From a virus: 50,740 bases of DNA. Position numbers and translations under genes: made by a program. The notes under the pieces are model-generated. The model saw only the letters and a program-made list of their open reading frames with translations. It ran no database searches and was not told where the DNA came from. Location of the stretch: positions 1-50,740 of IMG/VR virus record IMGVR_UViG_3300032288_004529. One strand, given 5' to 3'. Within the stretch, counting starts at the first letter, position 1. The number at the start of each line of letters is the position of its first letter. Below are positions 19,507 through 28,135 of the stretch, one piece after another.

Positions 19507-21345
19507 TTACTCTCTTTCAGGAATGACAGTTATTCTAATGTCTTGATCTCTAATTGAAAGAATAGTTCTTAATTCAGATAGAATATCTTTGGATCTAGTT
19601 CTTCCATATATTTTAATTGAATTTCCAGTATAAGAATCTATTTTTAACTTGTTCAATATGACTCTTCCAGTTTCATAGTCCACACTTCCAATGTCTAAAA
19701 TATCAGTATGTTCTATACCAGAGTCCGATTTTAACTTAATAGTGCCTAATCCATCGTCTTCTAATATGACTATTTTACCAGAAGATATGAACTGAGAAGA
19801 ACTGATAGCACTCAAATAATTTGCAGGATGTGTTTTTTGCAGATCAGCAAAATCATCTTCCAATGCTTGCTGAAAATCTATTGTATAGTCAGTTTCAATT
19901 CCAAGTTGTGGAATTAAAGAACGTATTGCTTTGACAGTTGTATCATTGCTGATAATGCTTCTATCAGTATTATCAATTGCCGTAACTAAATTACTGTATC
20001 TAAATTTAACATTAAAATCATCTATATTAGTTGAATTGAAAGTTCTAATTGTATTCAACACCAAATCTTTAATAGTTTCTTGGCTTGAAGATGTTAAATT
20101 GATATTGTATCTAACCATTGTTTCTATATCCAGATGCATAAAGTCTGGATCGATAAAGACTGGGTCTATGGACAATGAAGCACGTGGTTTGATAAAATTG
20201 TAATACTGTTCTTTTCTAATGTCCGGAACACCGTCTACATTTTTTAAGTCAACTGCAATGAAAACTTTACCAAATTGTGGAGGATCTATTTCTTCGCCGC
20301 CGAACACAGATACTGCATTTATTTCTGGGAAATTGATTTTCAATAGATTTTCATAATCTTCAGCTGTAACTGCTCTTTCTTGGGAAGTAAAATATCTAGG
20401 AGCGTTAAATTTTATTGATTCTAAAGATTCATTAATTGAACCCTGTGAAGCAACATATAACGTATTCACAGCTACGTTTGAAAATGTACCTATTGGGCCA
20501 TCTGCCTTAAAGGTATTACACCCATTGGGTAATTCACCTTTAGTAGCACGGTACTCACAGACTATTACTGCATTATCTGCTGGTTTTCTACCAATTACAC
20601 CATCGCCAAATAATACTTCGTATTTTTCACCTTCACAACCCTGTACGAAATATATCTGTGAGTTAGCTCCTTTTCCAAACAAAGACGTTGCGCGTAAGTA
20701 GTTATATACGTCTGCTCCATTGTTCTCAAGAACAATTACACTTAATGAATCCGTGTCTATAGTTGGATTAGATAAAACGAATCTTTGTGTTGGATCTGAA
20801 TAATTCACATTGAACGTATCAGTTACATATTGCCCTTCATAGATAGTAATTTCACCGGTTGAATAATCATACCTCGTGTTTGCATTACCTACAGGTGTGC
20901 TTTTTAATGAAGTAGTAAGAATGGTTTTATCTATAGTAAACGTGAATGTGTTCGAACCAACTCTTGATGTAAACGAAGTACCTTTAGGTATCGAAATGAA
21001 TGTAACAGGCGCAGTATCTTCACTTGAAGTCAAAGCAGAGATTATTACTTCAACATTCGCACGAGCCGACTTGAAAGACCTTGGAACGTAGTTAAGCTCC
21101 TTAGCTCTGGAAATTACGCTTTCTCTCAACTGAGCGCTGTCTAAAAACATCTCATTTCCGACCATATTCAAATAGAAAGAATTCATGTATGTATTATAAG
21201 CTAATATTTCAAGAAGAACATTGATGTTACTTCCTTCGAAATCGTAGTCTTTGAAAGCAGACTGTGCTTTCAAATAGTTCTTAAAATTATCTTTTATAGA
21301 ACTAAAATCTAAATTTACTAAATTGATGTTTGTTGTATTTGCCAT
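19507..21345 (-). CDS. 6: Baseplate wedge protein gp6 (612 aa)
   Basis: Homologue of T4 gp6 (660 residues), which forms the inner wedge ring of the baseplate. The N-terminus is strongly diagnostic: 'FKDYDFEGSNINVLLEILAY' matches T4 'FLDYDFEGSRLNVLCDLLAY', followed by 'LRESVISRAKELNYVPRSFK' matching 'LRSSVVQAAQDNGYLPTSKS'. The segment 'ERAVTAEDYENLLKINFPEI' (about 325-345) is the usual gp6/gpJ-family motif. Length is normal and no insertion is evident, unlike gp7 and gp8. Its ATG overlaps the stop of gp25 by one base, which suggests translational coupling. Confidence 0.95.
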   Translation of the reverse strand: MANTTNINLVNLDFSSIKDNFKNYLKAQSAFKDYDFEGSNINVLLEILAYNTYMNSFYLNMVGNEMFLDSAQLRESVISRAKELNYVPRSFKSARANVEVIISALTSSEDTAPVTFISIPKGTSFTSRVGSNTFTFTIDKTILTTSLKSTPVGNANTRYDYSTGEITIYEGQYVTDTFNVNYSDPTQRFVLSNPTIDTDSLSVIVLENNGADVYNYLRATSLFGKGANSQIYFVQGCEGEKYEVLFGDGVIGRKPADNAVIVCEYRATKGELPNGCNTFKADGPIGTFSNVAVNTLYVASQGSINESLESIKFNAPRYFTSQERAVTAEDYENLLKINFPEINAVSVFGGEEIDPPQFGKVFIAVDLKNVDGVPDIRKEQYYNFIKPRASLSIDPVFIDPDFMHLDIETMVRYNINLTSSSQETIKDLVLNTIRTFNSTNIDDFNVKFRYSNLVTAIDNTDRSIISNDTTVKAIRSLIPQLGIETDYTIDFQQALEDDFADLQKTHPANYLSAISSSQFISSGKIVILEDDGLGTIKLKSDSGIEHTDILDIGSVDYETGRVILNKLKIDSYTGNSIKIYGRTRSKDILSELRTILSIRDQDIRITVIPERE

Positions 21346-21776
21346 TATCTTACTCTATAAAGAGGTACGTTGATGGTTATAACGTTCTCTATGGTCGTAG
21401 CGTAAAAAGTTATAGTAACCATATACGCGTTTTGATCTGGGTAACCGCTCGCAATAACATCTATCAACTTTGCTCTAGGTTCATAGTTCTCAATCGTTTC
21501 TCTTATCTGATTTACAATACTAACTTCTGTTTGTGGGCTTATAGGCTCAAACAGAAGTTTTTGAAGATTGGAACCTAAATCGGGTTGAAATAATCTTTCA
21601 TATTTATTTGTAAAAAGTAAGTTCTTTATCGATCCAATGATGGCATCTTCATTTCTATTGGTTACAACTTGACCATTATCTGGATGAGCGTTTAGATTCA
21701 CCAAAAAATCAGAATAAAGATCTTCGCTTTTTGGCCTTTGCGCTGTGTATCGATCTGCTACTCTTGGTAATGCCAT
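21345..21776 (-). CDS. 25: Baseplate wedge protein gp25, gpW/gp25 family (143 aa)
   Basis: Homologue of T4 gp25 (132 residues), the conserved wedge protein that contacts the sheath and is essential for sheath assembly in contractile systems. The gp25 core is visible: 'NEDAIIGSIKNLLFTNKYER' then 'PDLGSNLQKLLFEP' and 'IRETIENYEPRAKLIDV', the usual helix pair and EPR motif of the family. The length is typical. It is followed immediately by gp6, as in many contractile-tail operons. A GATAAATA late-promoter-like box lies 25 bases upstream of its ATG. I see no strong Shine-Dalgarno sequence. Confidence 0.95.
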   Translation of the reverse strand: MALPRVADRYTAQRPKSEDLYSDFLVNLNAHPDNGQVVTNRNEDAIIGSIKNLLFTNKYERLFQPDLGSNLQKLLFEPISPQTEVSIVNQIRETIENYEPRAKLIDVIASGYPDQNAYMVTITFYATTIENVITINVPLYRVR

Positions 21777-21801
21777 GTTTGCTACTTATGTTTATTTTGT
21801 T

Positions 21802-21809
21802 TATTTATC
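21802..21809 (-). promoter_or_regulatory. Candidate T4-type late promoter upstream of gp25
   Basis: On the minus strand the box reads GATAAATA, 7 of 8 matches to the T4 late consensus TATAAATA. A start about 6 nt downstream would give a leader of about 20 nt before the gp25 ATG. It overlaps the stop codon of the PAAR gene. AT-rich DNA yields such boxes by chance, so confidence is modest. Confidence 0.4.
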
Positions 21810-22098
21810 CGCCCACATTAACATTACCACTTCCACTCGATGATTTAGGATTACAGTGATCTCCTCCAGCAGTTGGGCACAAAGAATCCGCACTAGCTGA
21901 ATTTCCGACTATAACAACCATCTTACTATTTACATATACTTCATTGCATTTTGCGGTTAGTGCTCCTGCCCCATGACTGTTAGGATCTGCATCTACTGAA
22001 ACCAATTTACTATTTGCAAAAACTGTTCCTTGACCGGCTACAATTGTAGCAGCACCACATGTTCTTGAATCACCATTTCTATGAATAGGTATTGCCAT
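21805..22098 (-). CDS. 5.4: PAAR-type tail spike tip protein, gp5.4-like (97 aa)
   Basis: PAAR-family protein, expected to cap the gp5 beta-helix needle and form the sharp tip of the membrane-piercing spike. The sequence shows the PAAR pattern of repeated short beta turns: 'PIHRNGDSRTCGA', 'VFANSKLVSVDADPNSHGAG' and 'VYVNSKMVVIVGNSASADSL', with His and Cys residues suitable for metal binding near the C-terminus ('CPTAGGDHCNP'). The length equals that of T4 gp5.4 (97 residues). The stop of gp5 overlaps its start, so spike and tip are co-translated. The C-terminal 'SSSGSGNVNVGG' tail looks flexible. Confidence 0.9.
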   Translation of the reverse strand: MAIPIHRNGDSRTCGAATIVAGQGTVFANSKLVSVDADPNSHGAGALTAKCNEVYVNSKMVVIVGNSASADSLCPTAGGDHCNPKSSSGSGNVNVGG

Positions 22099-22859
22099 TA
22101 TGGATTTAGATCTATCGTAGAACCTATGAGTGTCATTGGACCACCCGATTGTATCTTACATGTTCCACCTACTTGCATTTCAAAGTTCTTATCAACTTCC
22201 ATCAACACATTTCCAACCACATGTATGTGGACGTTTCCTTGCACGTGTATTTCATCGTTCTGAGCATGAATCACGAAGTTATTTCCAGTGACTTTAGTTA
22301 CAGTTCTTCCATCCGCACTTATCTCTACATACGTTCCTGATTTATGGTATATGTGTATTCTTTCAGCGTCTTTAGTATCATCGATTTCAATGACATGACC
22401 TGAGATGGTTCTAGTCACCTTGTTTTGTGGGTATATGGCTGCGTACGTAGAAGGAGGCTCTGGGCCCATTAGAGGCTTATTCTCCCACTGGTTTACTTCC
22501 CTTGCAAGGGGCGAAACATCGTGTAACTTTGGATCGTTTTGTTTTATCGTTGGCATCGTACCGAGCAAAACAGGAACTTTAGCAGCCGGCCCGTCGGCAA
22601 AAAACCCATAAACGAAGCTTCCAACTAAAATGCCAGTAGGTGACACACCAACTTCACCAAATTCTGGTTGTTGATAGCTTGCACTAGTTATTGGGAGAAT
22701 TGGCGCCGCCCAAGGTAAATCTTTATTTTCAAAGTCGTCGTGAAAACCTTTTATTCTTATTCGAACTTGTCCGAGCATATCGGGATCCATTACATCGACA
22801 ACTTCTGCAAAAAACCAACAATAAGGTATATCACCTGTAAATCTATTATTATTCATCAA
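22098..22859 (-). CDS. 5: Baseplate central spike gp5 without a lysozyme domain (253 aa)
   Basis: Spike protein of the gp5/VgrG type. The N-terminal OB-fold is recognisable by 'VVDVMDPDMLGQVRIRIKGF' (about 17-36) and 'PWAAPILPITS'. The C-terminal 90 residues show the short-period strand pattern of a triple beta-helix ('IHVQGNVHIHVVGNVLMEVD', then 'MQVGGTCKIQSGG'). T4 gp5 is 575 residues and has a T4-lysozyme domain between these parts; here only a linker of about 50 residues is present, so the spike has no murein hydrolase. It overlaps gp27 by 4 bases (ATGA) and precedes the PAAR tip gene. A GH19 protein on the plus strand may provide the missing activity. Confidence 0.9.
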   Translation of the reverse strand: MMNNNRFTGDIPYCWFFAEVVDVMDPDMLGQVRIRIKGFHDDFENKDLPWAAPILPITSASYQQPEFGEVGVSPTGILVGSFVYGFFADGPAAKVPVLLGTMPTIKQNDPKLHDVSPLAREVNQWENKPLMGPEPPSTYAAIYPQNKVTRTISGHVIEIDDTKDAERIHIYHKSGTYVEISADGRTVTKVTGNNFVIHAQNDEIHVQGNVHIHVVGNVLMEVDKNFEMQVGGTCKIQSGGPMTLIGSTIDLNP

Positions 22860-24148
22860 CCACCTCTAGTCGTTTCACCATAAGTTCCTTTTATTAATTC
22901 CATCGAATTAAAGTACCTATGTTTATTTTGCAACTTATGAAACATGTGTCTTATAGAAGATATTAAGTATTCACCGGATACGAAACGTGAAGTATCATTG
23001 ATTTTTTTACCTTTTTGCTTAGTCTGCCCGTCTATCGCAGGTACTTGACATTGTATTCTATAGCCAGCTGATAAGTAACTATCACCCCACGTGTATATTC
23101 TTAATATGTTCTGTGTCAACAATTCAACAAACGCTTTATTGAATCCTATCTTGTCTACGAGATAGTCATCTGGGTTTTTAGAAGTATTAACTAAAAAGTT
23201 AGTAACAGCTGGTAGTTTGCCATATTCATTTTCAAAACTAGAAGTATTTAGATTAGATGTTTTTCCTGGAAACTTAAAGTTAGGAAATTCTTTCTGCAAA
23301 TCAAATGTATTGACTTGATATGTTCTCGTTCTAAGATCTAAATTGGTAGTTACATTTTTAAGAGCACCTTCTTGAACCATCTTTGCAGTCGACTGCTGAG
23401 TTATGTGATTGAATGCTAAGATGTTTCTAAAAGAAACGTTTTTAACGTTCTGCTTCACGTCTGAATCAAAGAAGAATTCAGCATCTTTGATTCTACCTTC
23501 TTTTCTTTCAAAAAGATATTCAACAGGCGCAAATATAAATCCTGTCTTATTTTCAAAAAAAGAATAAGCTGAAGACTTATATTTAACTGATACAGCCCGG
23601 CGACGTAGATAGTCTATGCTTTGAAAAGGCTTCATCTGAATCAAGTCTAAGTCTTGAACACCTTTGGTTCCAGCCGGATCCATCATTATAGCTTTGTTTG
23701 TTCCAATTATATTTGTTAATATGTACTTGATATATTCATCGATCTTTTTTTGTCTCATAGCAGTCGTAAATAACTGCTTAGAGTTGTCTAGAATTTCTTT
23801 TGAGCAAAGAACCAATTGATACTTAGCGTATTGCGCGTTTGGTTCCGGAGATACATTCTTCACTTCCGTTATAAGAAGATCGAATGTTCTCGATGGTACG
23901 TCAGGATGGTTTCTAAACTTTAAAACAATTTTACATTTATCTTCAAGAATTGGATAAGTTTCTCGTAGATTTATACCATCTGTGATGTCAATGACGCCAG
24001 TTATGATAGGGCATTTTATGGATTCATATATGTTGATTGTTTCAAATTGTTCAAACAAACTGTATGGCTTTTTATTTCCTTTTATATCAACCAGATCAAA
24101 CTGTTCAATTATTACATCTCCTGGCTCATAACTCGATTTAGACGCCAT
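22856..24148 (-). CDS. 27: Baseplate hub gp27-like (430 aa)
   Basis: Probable hub protein that forms the trimeric ring holding gp5, corresponding to T4 gp27 (391 residues). The N-terminus, with 'EQFETINIYESIKCPIITGV' then 'LRETYPILEDKCKIVLKF', has the pattern of the first hub barrel in gp27/gp44/VgrG-like proteins. 'FFDSDVKQNVKNVSFRNI' and 'YRIQCQVPAIDGQTKQKGK' near the C-terminus fit the later barrels ('V.G...KKG' turns). It is directly upstream of gp5 with an ATGA overlap, which matches the hub-spike pairing. The assignment rests on position and fold pattern more than on long identity. Confidence 0.82.
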   Translation of the reverse strand: MASKSSYEPGDVIIEQFDLVDIKGNKKPYSLFEQFETINIYESIKCPIITGVIDITDGINLRETYPILEDKCKIVLKFRNHPDVPSRTFDLLITEVKNVSPEPNAQYAKYQLVLCSKEILDNSKQLFTTAMRQKKIDEYIKYILTNIIGTNKAIMMDPAGTKGVQDLDLIQMKPFQSIDYLRRRAVSVKYKSSAYSFFENKTGFIFAPVEYLFERKEGRIKDAEFFFDSDVKQNVKNVSFRNILAFNHITQQSTAKMVQEGALKNVTTNLDLRTRTYQVNTFDLQKEFPNFKFPGKTSNLNTSSFENEYGKLPAVTNFLVNTSKNPDDYLVDKIGFNKAFVELLTQNILRIYTWGDSYLSAGYRIQCQVPAIDGQTKQKGKKINDTSRFVSGEYLISSIRHMFHKLQNKHRYFNSMELIKGTYGETTRGG

Positions 24149-25033
24149 TTAGAATATCTCTTTTATGGCTGCATGAATATCAGGAACAAATCTTCTATCA
24201 AGTATTTTCATGTTCTTTTTCTGTTCATTTATCTCAGTTTCAAAATCATATGCGGTTACTTGGGAAAAATATATCTCTTCATTTGGAGACATACCGCCAG
24301 TAGTTCCGCCAAAAGCGTTGAATATTAAATTAGCTGATGTAATTTCAGCGTTGGCTGAAGACTGATCACCTAAAATATATCCAGATTGAATTACGTTTCC
24401 ATTTATATCAATAAAACTTTGAATATGTTGAAGAGTTATGACTGATGAATTACTGAAAGTGACAAACCCAGATGAATCACCCTGAGTAACTTTTTCTCCC
24501 ACTGTAAACTGTGTGTTTCCAACCAATGAAATTTCGAATGTTATTATTCGATTCGTTGCTACAGTTGTATTTTCTTTTATTCTTTCATAGCCAAGAACTT
24601 TATTGTCAAAGTTTACAGTGGCCGACCAATATTTTTTAGAGTCTTCTGGTAATGCTCTATATCCGCTTTCATTCAAGATTGAATCGTCTTGATCATAGTT
24701 GTTTCTGTAGAAAAGTATCTTTTGATACGCATTTCTTACTGAACCGTATTTCTTCGTGATATAGTTATCAAAATCTTCTTGTGACAAAGCAACATCATAA
24801 TATGGGTCTATTACTTCATTGAAAAGATGAAGTATCCACACATCATCTGAATCATCGTAATAATCATATGCTATATTTTCATATCTCATAGATCCAGATG
24901 ATTGTCTTTGAACATACGGATAAAATGATGTTGCGTTTTGTTTATATTCATCACCAAATTTAATTCTAGTCAAGATGTTTCTAACGTAGTTGTTTGAATA
25001 CGTTATTATTGGTAGATTTGTAAAATATTTCAT
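24149..25033 (-). CDS. 53: Baseplate wedge protein gp53-like (294 aa)
   Basis: Homologue of T4 gp53 (196 residues), the wedge component that clamps wedges to the hub. The diagnostic part is 'DVWILHLFNEVIDPYYDVAL' followed by 'FDNYITKKYGS' (about 65-95), matching T4 'YWVLLMCNDNYDPYYGWI' and the helix after it. The C-terminus 'KNMKILDRRFVPDIHAAIKE' matches the T4 end 'QIKIIAKSDINSFMNDLIRI'. Between them about 80 extra residues contain a 'FTVGEKVTQGDSSGFVTF' beta module, also present in the DUF4815 protein ('FTVGEIITQAVTG'). This explains the excess length. It lies between gp48 and gp27. Confidence 0.85.
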   Translation of the reverse strand: MKYFTNLPIITYSNNYVRNILTRIKFGDEYKQNATSFYPYVQRQSSGSMRYENIAYDYYDDSDDVWILHLFNEVIDPYYDVALSQEDFDNYITKKYGSVRNAYQKILFYRNNYDQDDSILNESGYRALPEDSKKYWSATVNFDNKVLGYERIKENTTVATNRIITFEISLVGNTQFTVGEKVTQGDSSGFVTFSNSSVITLQHIQSFIDINGNVIQSGYILGDQSSANAEITSANLIFNAFGGTTGGMSPNEEIYFSQVTAYDFETEINEQKKNMKILDRRFVPDIHAAIKEIF

Positions 25034-25048
25034 GTAGAATATTTACCT

Positions 25049-26197
25049 TTAACCACTGGTTCCACCAGGGACTCCTAGATTCGATAATGCTTGTGAAACG
25101 CCAGATGAAATTTTAGACCCCAAATCTTTTAGTCTTTGAGCACTATTTGTTGCTCCTGCGCCATAATCATTAGCAGTAATAATTTCTATTTCTTGAAATA
25201 GAAAGCTAAATACTATAAACGTCGGTGCGTTAGTTCCTTTGAAAAATGATGGTCCGTTAGGTGTATAGTTAATGTTTATAGCTGTTATTAAACCTCTTTT
25301 ATACAATGGTGTAGTATCCTCATCAAGACCATGTATATCAATTTTAACCATATGAGGATAATCCATCACATTACCATTTCCCTGTGAAAGCGTTGGAAGA
25401 ACCAATGATTTAATTTGTTTTAACATATCTTTCAATACATTACTATCTTCTGGGGACTTAGGGGTAAATACCCAACTAAATTCAATAGCTGGTCTTAAGT
25501 CTACACCATTAAAGAATATTGATATGTGTGGATTAGGAATAGCGCCGGCGTATTGACCAACGATGCCTCCTATGGTTTCGCCAGTATAGCCCACACCAGC
25601 AGAATAACCAAACCCAATAGCGTCTTCAATATAGTCATTTCTTGTAGCGCGCCCTTCACCCGTGGCTTCACCTAAAAGGTTCTCTACTATGGGTATAGCA
25701 GCGCCTATAGTTTTTAAATTAGTAGGAGCAACATCAATAGTATGCTGCTCTGTTAAAATTCTAGGAACAGGTAAGTGCACTTGAAGAACTGATGAAAATG
25801 CACCTTTATCGAAATTACTTGGTCTTTTATATTTTGCAAAATCTATAGTTAAGAATTCTGTTCTAAGATTATCAGTTGGGTATTGAATCGGTGCTGACCA
25901 AATAGATTGTTGTGCTAAGACAGCCGCTGGATCATTAGAAGTATTAAAGTTTTCGGATCTTGATGCAAATAAGTTTAATCCAGCACGATTAAATTGTTCG
26001 CCTAAAGGAGAAGAAATAGAGTCGGTTTTCGATGTAATTATGTTTTTTATGCCATCGAGTGATAATCCTTTGTTTGCTAATGCGCTGCTCAATGCGCCCG
26101 CACCCTGACTGCCTAGCGAACTTGCGCCGGTGGCAAGAGACCCAACGCTCTTTCCAACATCGCTCGTGAAATTGAGTGAATCAAACGCTGCAGACAT
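25049..26197 (-). CDS. 48: Baseplate tail-tube cap gp48-like (382 aa)
   Basis: Homologue of T4 gp48 (364 residues), the tube-fold ring between hub and tail tube. 'FSWVFTPKSPEDSNVLKDML' (about 235-255) aligns with T4 'FTWDLTPRSTEDLMAIINIY'; 'LITAININYTPNGPSFFKGT' (about 310-330) with 'QIQSIRFDKTPNGNFNGLAI'; 'FLFQEIEIITANDYGAG' with 'ITMREIITLNRASLYAG'. The N-terminal 60 residues are Gly/Ser/Ala-rich and probably flexible. It is the first gene of the minus-strand baseplate operon, with a leader of about 14 nt from the late promoter at 26217-26224 and an AGGGG Shine-Dalgarno sequence 6 nt before the ATG. Confidence 0.88.
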   Translation of the reverse strand: MSAAFDSLNFTSDVGKSVGSLATGASSLGSQGAGALSSALANKGLSLDGIKNIITSKTDSISSPLGEQFNRAGLNLFASRSENFNTSNDPAAVLAQQSIWSAPIQYPTDNLRTEFLTIDFAKYKRPSNFDKGAFSSVLQVHLPVPRILTEQHTIDVAPTNLKTIGAAIPIVENLLGEATGEGRATRNDYIEDAIGFGYSAGVGYTGETIGGIVGQYAGAIPNPHISIFFNGVDLRPAIEFSWVFTPKSPEDSNVLKDMLKQIKSLVLPTLSQGNGNVMDYPHMVKIDIHGLDEDTTPLYKRGLITAININYTPNGPSFFKGTNAPTFIVFSFLFQEIEIITANDYGAGATNSAQRLKDLGSKISSGVSQALSNLGVPGGTSG

Positions 26198-26216
26198 CTA
26201 TAACCCCTTTTAAAAG

Positions 26217-26224
26217 TATTTATA
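26217..26224 (-). promoter_or_regulatory. T4-type late promoter for gp48 and the minus-strand baseplate operon
   Basis: A perfect TATAAATA on the minus strand. The box conventionally lies at -13 to -6, so the start would be near 26211, giving a 14-nt leader that contains AGGGG before the gp48 ATG. It overlaps the plus-strand box by four bases, forming the palindrome TATTTATAAATA. Confidence 0.75.
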
Positions 26225-26228
26225 AATA
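26221..26228 (+). promoter_or_regulatory. T4-type late promoter for gp4 and the plus-strand operon
   Basis: A perfect TATAAATA on the plus strand, in a 37-bp divergent gap. The predicted start is about 26234, one base before the gp4 ATG at 26235. No Shine-Dalgarno sequence precedes that ATG. The mRNA would be leaderless or nearly so. Confidence 0.75.
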
Positions 26229-26234
26229 GTTTTT

Positions 26235-26675
26235 ATGAGTTATAAAGGCTTTTTTAAACCTAAACACCCTAAAAAATACAAAGGAAATCCTACTAATATT
26301 ATTTATAGGTCTTTGTATGAACTTAAGTTGATGACGTATTTGGATAAAAATTCAAACGTCTTAGAGTGGGCAAGTGAAGAGTTCTTTATTCCTTACATGT
26401 CTCCTATAGACGGAAAAGTTCATAGATATTTTCCTGATTTTTGGATCAAAAAAATAAATAAGGAAGGCTTAATAGAAGTCTTAGTGATTGAAGTTAAGCC
26501 ACAGAAGCAAACTGTACCACCAGTTCCTCAGAAAACAATAACCAAAAGTTATTTATATGAAGTACAAACATGGGGCGTCAATCAAGCAAAATGGGAAGCT
26601 GCAAACAGATATTGTTCTAATAAAAACTGGAAGTTCTTGATAGCAACAGAAAAAGAATTAGGAATAATCGTATAA
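26235..26675 (+). CDS. 4: Head completion protein gp4, PD-(D/E)XK-like (146 aa)
   Basis: Homologue of T4 gp4 (150 residues), needed to finish DNA-filled heads before tail joining. Matches to T4: 'FKPKHPKKYKGNPTNIIYRS' with 'FKPIHPEKYEGDYTNIIMRS', 'WASEEFFIPY' with 'WSSEETVIPY', and 'RYFPDFWIK' with 'RYFMDFKVK'. A nuclease-like signature is visible: Asp in 'YFPDF', then 'VIEVKP' (E-x-K). The conserved N-terminal block fixes the start at 26235, because the next ATG lies inside the fold. There is no Shine-Dalgarno sequence in front of it and a late promoter sits 7-14 bases upstream. The next gene overlaps by one base (TAATG). Confidence 0.93.
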   Translation: MSYKGFFKPKHPKKYKGNPTNIIYRSLYELKLMTYLDKNSNVLEWASEEFFIPYMSPIDGKVHRYFPDFWIKKINKEGLIEVLVIEVKPQKQTVPPVPQKTITKSYLYEVQTWGVNQAKWEAANRYCSNKNWKFLIATEKELGIIV

Positions 26676-27292
26676 TGGCTGTAAAAGACGTCTATAAAGA
26701 GCTTTTAGAACAAAGTAGAATCAAGCCGTCAGATTCTATTGAGAAGTCTAGAGAATGGTTCAGAGATAAATCTCAAAACATCAATAAGAATATATTGTCA
26801 CCCGTCAGAACTATCGATGATAGGAAGCATGTAGCAGGAATACGAAGCATCCGCGAGATAGGAAGCTTATTTCTGTTCAACTATAGCCCAAAAACAAAAG
26901 AATCACTTCCGTACTACGATACCTTTCCAATTGTCTTTCCGTTCAACGTAACAAAGACAGGGTTCTTAGGGTTAAATCTTCATTATCTTCCTCCGCCTTA
27001 CAGAGCTGTGCTGATGGATAATCTTTATGTACTAGCAAGCTCCAGTGATTTTTCTAAAGATTCTACTAGGTTGGCTAAATTGACATACAACTATCTCAAC
27101 TCGCAGAGAAATCTTAGAGCGTTTGCACCTTGTGTTAAATCATACTTAAACACTCATATTCGCTCAAAGATAGCATTCATTCCTCCAAGTGAGTGGGAGT
27201 TAGCTTTGTTCTTACCATTACAAAGATTCCAGAAACAATCAGAAACACAAGTCTGGAAAGACAGCATAAAAGCAATAACGAAAAGGAAATAA
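26675..27292 (+). CDS. Conserved T4-like virion-module protein, function unknown (205 aa)
   Basis: Not assigned to a T4 gene with confidence. The middle carries a striking motif, 'LPYYDTFPIVFPFNVTKTGF' followed by 'LNLHYLPPPYRAVLMDNL', a combination I associate with a conserved family in marine T4-like phages. The N-terminal 60 residues are polar and probably helical; the C-terminus is basic ('KAITKRK'). There is no signal peptide or membrane segment. It sits between gp4 and gp54, overlaps gp4 by one base and ends 3 bases before gp54. A head or tail completion role is plausible from position. DNA-end-protector gp2 is an alternative I cannot support by sequence. Confidence 0.6.
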   Translation: MAVKDVYKELLEQSRIKPSDSIEKSREWFRDKSQNINKNILSPVRTIDDRKHVAGIRSIREIGSLFLFNYSPKTKESLPYYDTFPIVFPFNVTKTGFLGLNLHYLPPPYRAVLMDNLYVLASSSDFSKDSTRLAKLTYNYLNSQRNLRAFAPCVKSYLNTHIRSKIAFIPPSEWELALFLPLQRFQKQSETQVWKDSIKAITKRK

Positions 27293-27295
27293 GTA

Positions 27296-28135
27296 ATGGC
27301 TACCATTTTAGATACTTTAACCGGTAAGTTAGGATCAGTTATAGGTCTTAATGGAACTATGCCTACTAGAAAGAGTAGTGGGTTTTCTATAGAAGAATTC
27401 AAGTCTACTTTGAGTCAATATGATGGAGTGCTTCCCACCAATCTGTTCATCGTCACTCTATATCCAAAGATATCATCAGGTTCTTTTGGTTCATATTTCA
27501 TTTCTTCACAGGGCCCAAGAACACTTTCTTTTTTTACTCTTAAAGCAGACCTTCCGGGAATAGACATAGCAGTTGACTCGAATATTCCAAACGGAATAGG
27601 TGCTTTGGAGCAGTTTCCTCACTCCGCCGTACACGGCGACATTGAACTTGTGTTCATAGGCGATGGTGCTGGCGCGGTGATGAGAATATTTCATACCTGG
27701 CTTTCTTCAGTCGTAGAGTTTCAAACGAATACGGACGGTGCACCTCCAGGAACTGATTTTTTTAAAGTCGGTTATCGTGATCAGTATACATGCTCCATGG
27801 AGATTTCAGTATATAATACGTTATCAGACAAGATATTGTTTTATAAACTAACAGACGCCTTTCCGTTTAGAATATCGCAAGTACCATTGAACTGGGCCAA
27901 TAACAATGACTTCATGACGATAGGAGTCAATTTTTATTACAAGTCATGGGTAGCCCAACAGCTACCGGCTGGAGAAGGTGTAACAACTGGTCTTTCGTTT
28001 GTGCAGAAAGTCATTAAAGCTGGAACGATCGCACAGACACTAGCAACTCTCAAAAAACCACAAAGCGTGGGAGATGCTATAAACTTAGTAAACAACGCAA
28101 ATATAATAAGCACTGGATTGGGTGCCTTTAGATAA
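27296..28135 (+). CDS. 54: Baseplate tail-tube initiator gp54-like (279 aa)
   Basis: Tube-fold protein, most likely the T4 gp54 homologue (320 residues) that starts tail-tube polymerisation on the baseplate. 'FSIEEFKSTLSQYDGVLPTN' followed by 'LFIVTLYP' resembles the T4 gp54 start 'YSLEEFNNQAINADFQRNNM' followed by 'FSCVFATTP'. Later, 'TLKADLPGIDI' and 'IELVFIGDGAGAVMRIFHTW' have the gp19/gp54 tube-protein pattern, and 'GVNFYYKSWVAQQ' fits the last strand. The tail-tube protein gp19 is the main alternative, but gp19 is shorter and lies elsewhere in T4. SD is AAGGA. gp26 follows after 17 bases. Confidence 0.68.
   Translation: MATILDTLTGKLGSVIGLNGTMPTRKSSGFSIEEFKSTLSQYDGVLPTNLFIVTLYPKISSGSFGSYFISSQGPRTLSFFTLKADLPGIDIAVDSNIPNGIGALEQFPHSAVHGDIELVFIGDGAGAVMRIFHTWLSSVVEFQTNTDGAPPGTDFFKVGYRDQYTCSMEISVYNTLSDKILFYKLTDAFPFRISQVPLNWANNNDFMTIGVNFYYKSWVAQQLPAGEGVTTGLSFVQKVIKAGTIAQTLATLKKPQSVGDAINLVNNANIISTGLGAFR

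Noticed and set aside
27296-28135. Tail-tube protein gp19
   Set aside because: The tube fold is shared, but length, N-terminal 'SIEEF' pattern and the location next to gp26 fit gp54 better.
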